DNA of 6,364 nt, taken from positions 1 to 6,364 of the forward strand of contig CAKSAI010000195.1 of NCBI GenBank assembly GCA_934434905.1, in the 5' to 3' direction. How positions within the stretch are numbered: position 1 is the stretch's first letter; each line of letters starts with the position of its first letter. This document shows positions 5,676-6,364 of the stretch, piece after piece. A program made the position numbers and the translations under genes. The notes beneath the pieces were generated by a model. That model ran no database searches, was not told where the DNA came from, and worked only from the letters and a program-made list of their open reading frames with translations. The DNA comes from an uncultured Lachnospiraceae bacterium. GTDB lineage: Bacteria > Bacillota > Clostridia > Lachnospirales > Lachnospiraceae.

Positions 5676-6119
5676 TTAATTCCTGGCCTCAATTTCCGCA
5701 AACATGTCCACTCTGGTCTGATGACGTCCCCCTAAAAACTCTGCATCCAGGTACGCTTTCACCATATCCTTGGCCAGCTCCGGCCCCACGATCCTCGCTC
5801 CGAAAGCCAGTATATTGGCATTGTTGTGTTCCTTGATCAGACGCGCGGTAGTGGCATCCGAGCACACACCGGCACGCACGCCGTGTACCTTGTTGGCCGC
5901 GATGGAGATTCCCACGCCGGTTCCGCAGATAAGAATCCCGCAGTCTGCCTGGCCACTCACCACGGCGCGTCCCACCTTCTCCCCGTATTCCGGATAATTA
6001 CAGCTCTCATTGGAATCCGTACCGAAATTGATCACCTCATGCCCCAGCTCCTTGACATATTCCATGATCTCCATTTTTAATGCCGTAGCGGCATGGTCAT
6101 TTCCGATGGCTACTTTCAT
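5676..6119 (-). CDS. rpiB: Ribose-5-phosphate isomerase B
   Basis: RpiB interconverts ribose 5-phosphate and ribulose 5-phosphate in the non-oxidative pentose phosphate pathway; it is a cytoplasmic enzyme of the RpiB/LacAB family. The 147-aa length is normal. Visible motifs are the N-terminal GNDHA (Asp8, His9), CGTGVG with the catalytic-base Cys65 and Thr67, EHNNAN with His98 (proposed sugar ring opening), and GGRHQTRVD with Arg132 and Arg136 for phosphate binding. Cys65 marks the E. coli-type enzyme rather than the mycobacterial type, which uses a glutamate base. The start at 6119 has AGGAG (6131-6127) 7 bases upstream. The first 23 bases overlap the 3' end of the yqeG-like gene in another frame, suggesting coupled translation. 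No intrinsic terminator follows. A LacA/LacB galactose-6-phosphate isomerase subunit is the main alternative, but a lone gene without lac neighbours and the motif set favour RpiB. Confidence 0.94.
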   Translation of the reverse strand: MKVAIGNDHAATALKMEIMEYVKELGHEVINFGTDSNESCNYPEYGEKVGRAVVSGQADCGILICGTGVGISIAANKVHGVRAGVCSDATTARLIKEHNNANILAFGARIVGPELAKDMVKAYLDAEFLGGRHQTRVDMFAEIEARN

Positions 6120-6364
6120 ATTTTTTCTCCTCTCTTTTCTTCTTTTTCCGATAAAAAAACAAAACGATCTTCTCCAGATAACGCTTGAGAACGATCTGGA
6201 TCTCCTCCCTGGGATGAAGCGGTTTTACCAGGATCGTACGCATGCCGCAGCGCCTGGCTCCGTAGACATCCGTAAAGATCTGATCTCCCACAAAAACACA
6301 GGAATTCAGATCCGTATGCATCAGTTCCATGGCTTTCAGATAATTCTTTCTGGAAGGCTTATGC
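6097..6364 (-). CDS. YqeG family HAD-IIIA phosphatase, C-terminal part (cut by window edge)
   Basis: Only the last 88 codons lie in the window; the open frame continues through the right edge, so the ATG at 6330 is internal. The visible part begins HKPSRKNY, whose Lys-Pro fits HAD motif III. It continues to VFVGDQIFTDVYGARRCGM (HAD motif IV, with the GDQxxTD acidic residues), followed by RTILVKPL, which is characteristic of the YqeG HAD-IIIA family. The nucleophile DxD of motif I would be upstream and cannot be checked. Family members are predicted cytoplasmic phosphatases; the substrate is not established from sequence. The C-terminus is a very basic Lys/Arg/Glu tail (YRKKKKREEKKYESSHRK), part of which is read from the rpiB ribosome binding site and start region. 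The stop codon lies 23 bases inside rpiB. Confidence 0.85.
   Translation of the reverse strand, partial: HKPSRKNYLKAMELMHTDLNSCVFVGDQIFTDVYGARRCGMRTILVKPLHPREEIQIVLKRYLEKIVLFFYRKKKKREEKKYESSHRK

Overview
The window looks like chromosomal DNA of a low-to-mid-GC Firmicute, most likely a clostridial gut-type bacterium (Lachnospiraceae-like). This is inferred from strong AAGGAGG-type ribosome binding sites, a long-form aminopeptidase P, a Bacillus/Clostridium-type EF-P with a KPGKG loop, a YqeG-family HAD phosphatase and a clostridial-style MATE transporter. It holds seven genes: six complete, plus one cut by the right edge. No RNA genes, insertion sequences, phage genes, CRISPR arrays or attachment sites are visible. 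No non-coding stretch exceeds 300 bases.

Layout, left to right. Bases 1-84 are non-coding sequence downstream of the first gene and contain one 9-bp inverted repeat. A long-form Xaa-Pro aminopeptidase lies on the minus strand (85-1875). A 157-bp divergent promoter region (1876-2032) separates it from a plus-strand MATE efflux transporter (2033-3388). The transporter ends 5 bp from the end of a convergent minus-strand gene for a surface lipoprotein. That lipoprotein has a ComEC-like metallo-beta-lactamase domain and a C-terminal Ada-like zinc-binding module (3394-4509). The remaining genes are all on the minus strand and are read right to left: yqeG-like (partial, 6097-6364), rpiB (5676-6119), efp (5029-5586), ridA (4567-4947), then the lipoprotein gene.

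Transcription as read from the sequence. yqeG and rpiB overlap by 23 bp and are probably coupled. efp has its own good promoter (TTGAAA-17-TAGAAT) just after rpiB, a stem-loop close to the predicted transcript 5' end, and a clear intrinsic terminator 14 bp after its stop codon. A candidate ridA promoter uses the terminator hairpin for its -35 element. ridA and the lipoprotein gene are 57 bp apart with no terminator between them, so they probably share a transcript.

The genes are mostly housekeeping: proline-peptide breakdown, polyproline translation (EF-P), removal of reactive enamines/imines (RidA), pentose phosphate isomerisation (RpiB) and export (MATE). I find no evidence of an undescribed multi-gene system. 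The least routine items are the MBL/zinc-module lipoprotein, the terminator-promoter overlap between efp and ridA, and the compact divergent promoter pair. In three genes the longest possible ORF overshoots the start that the ribosome binding site supports, and I use the shorter starts.
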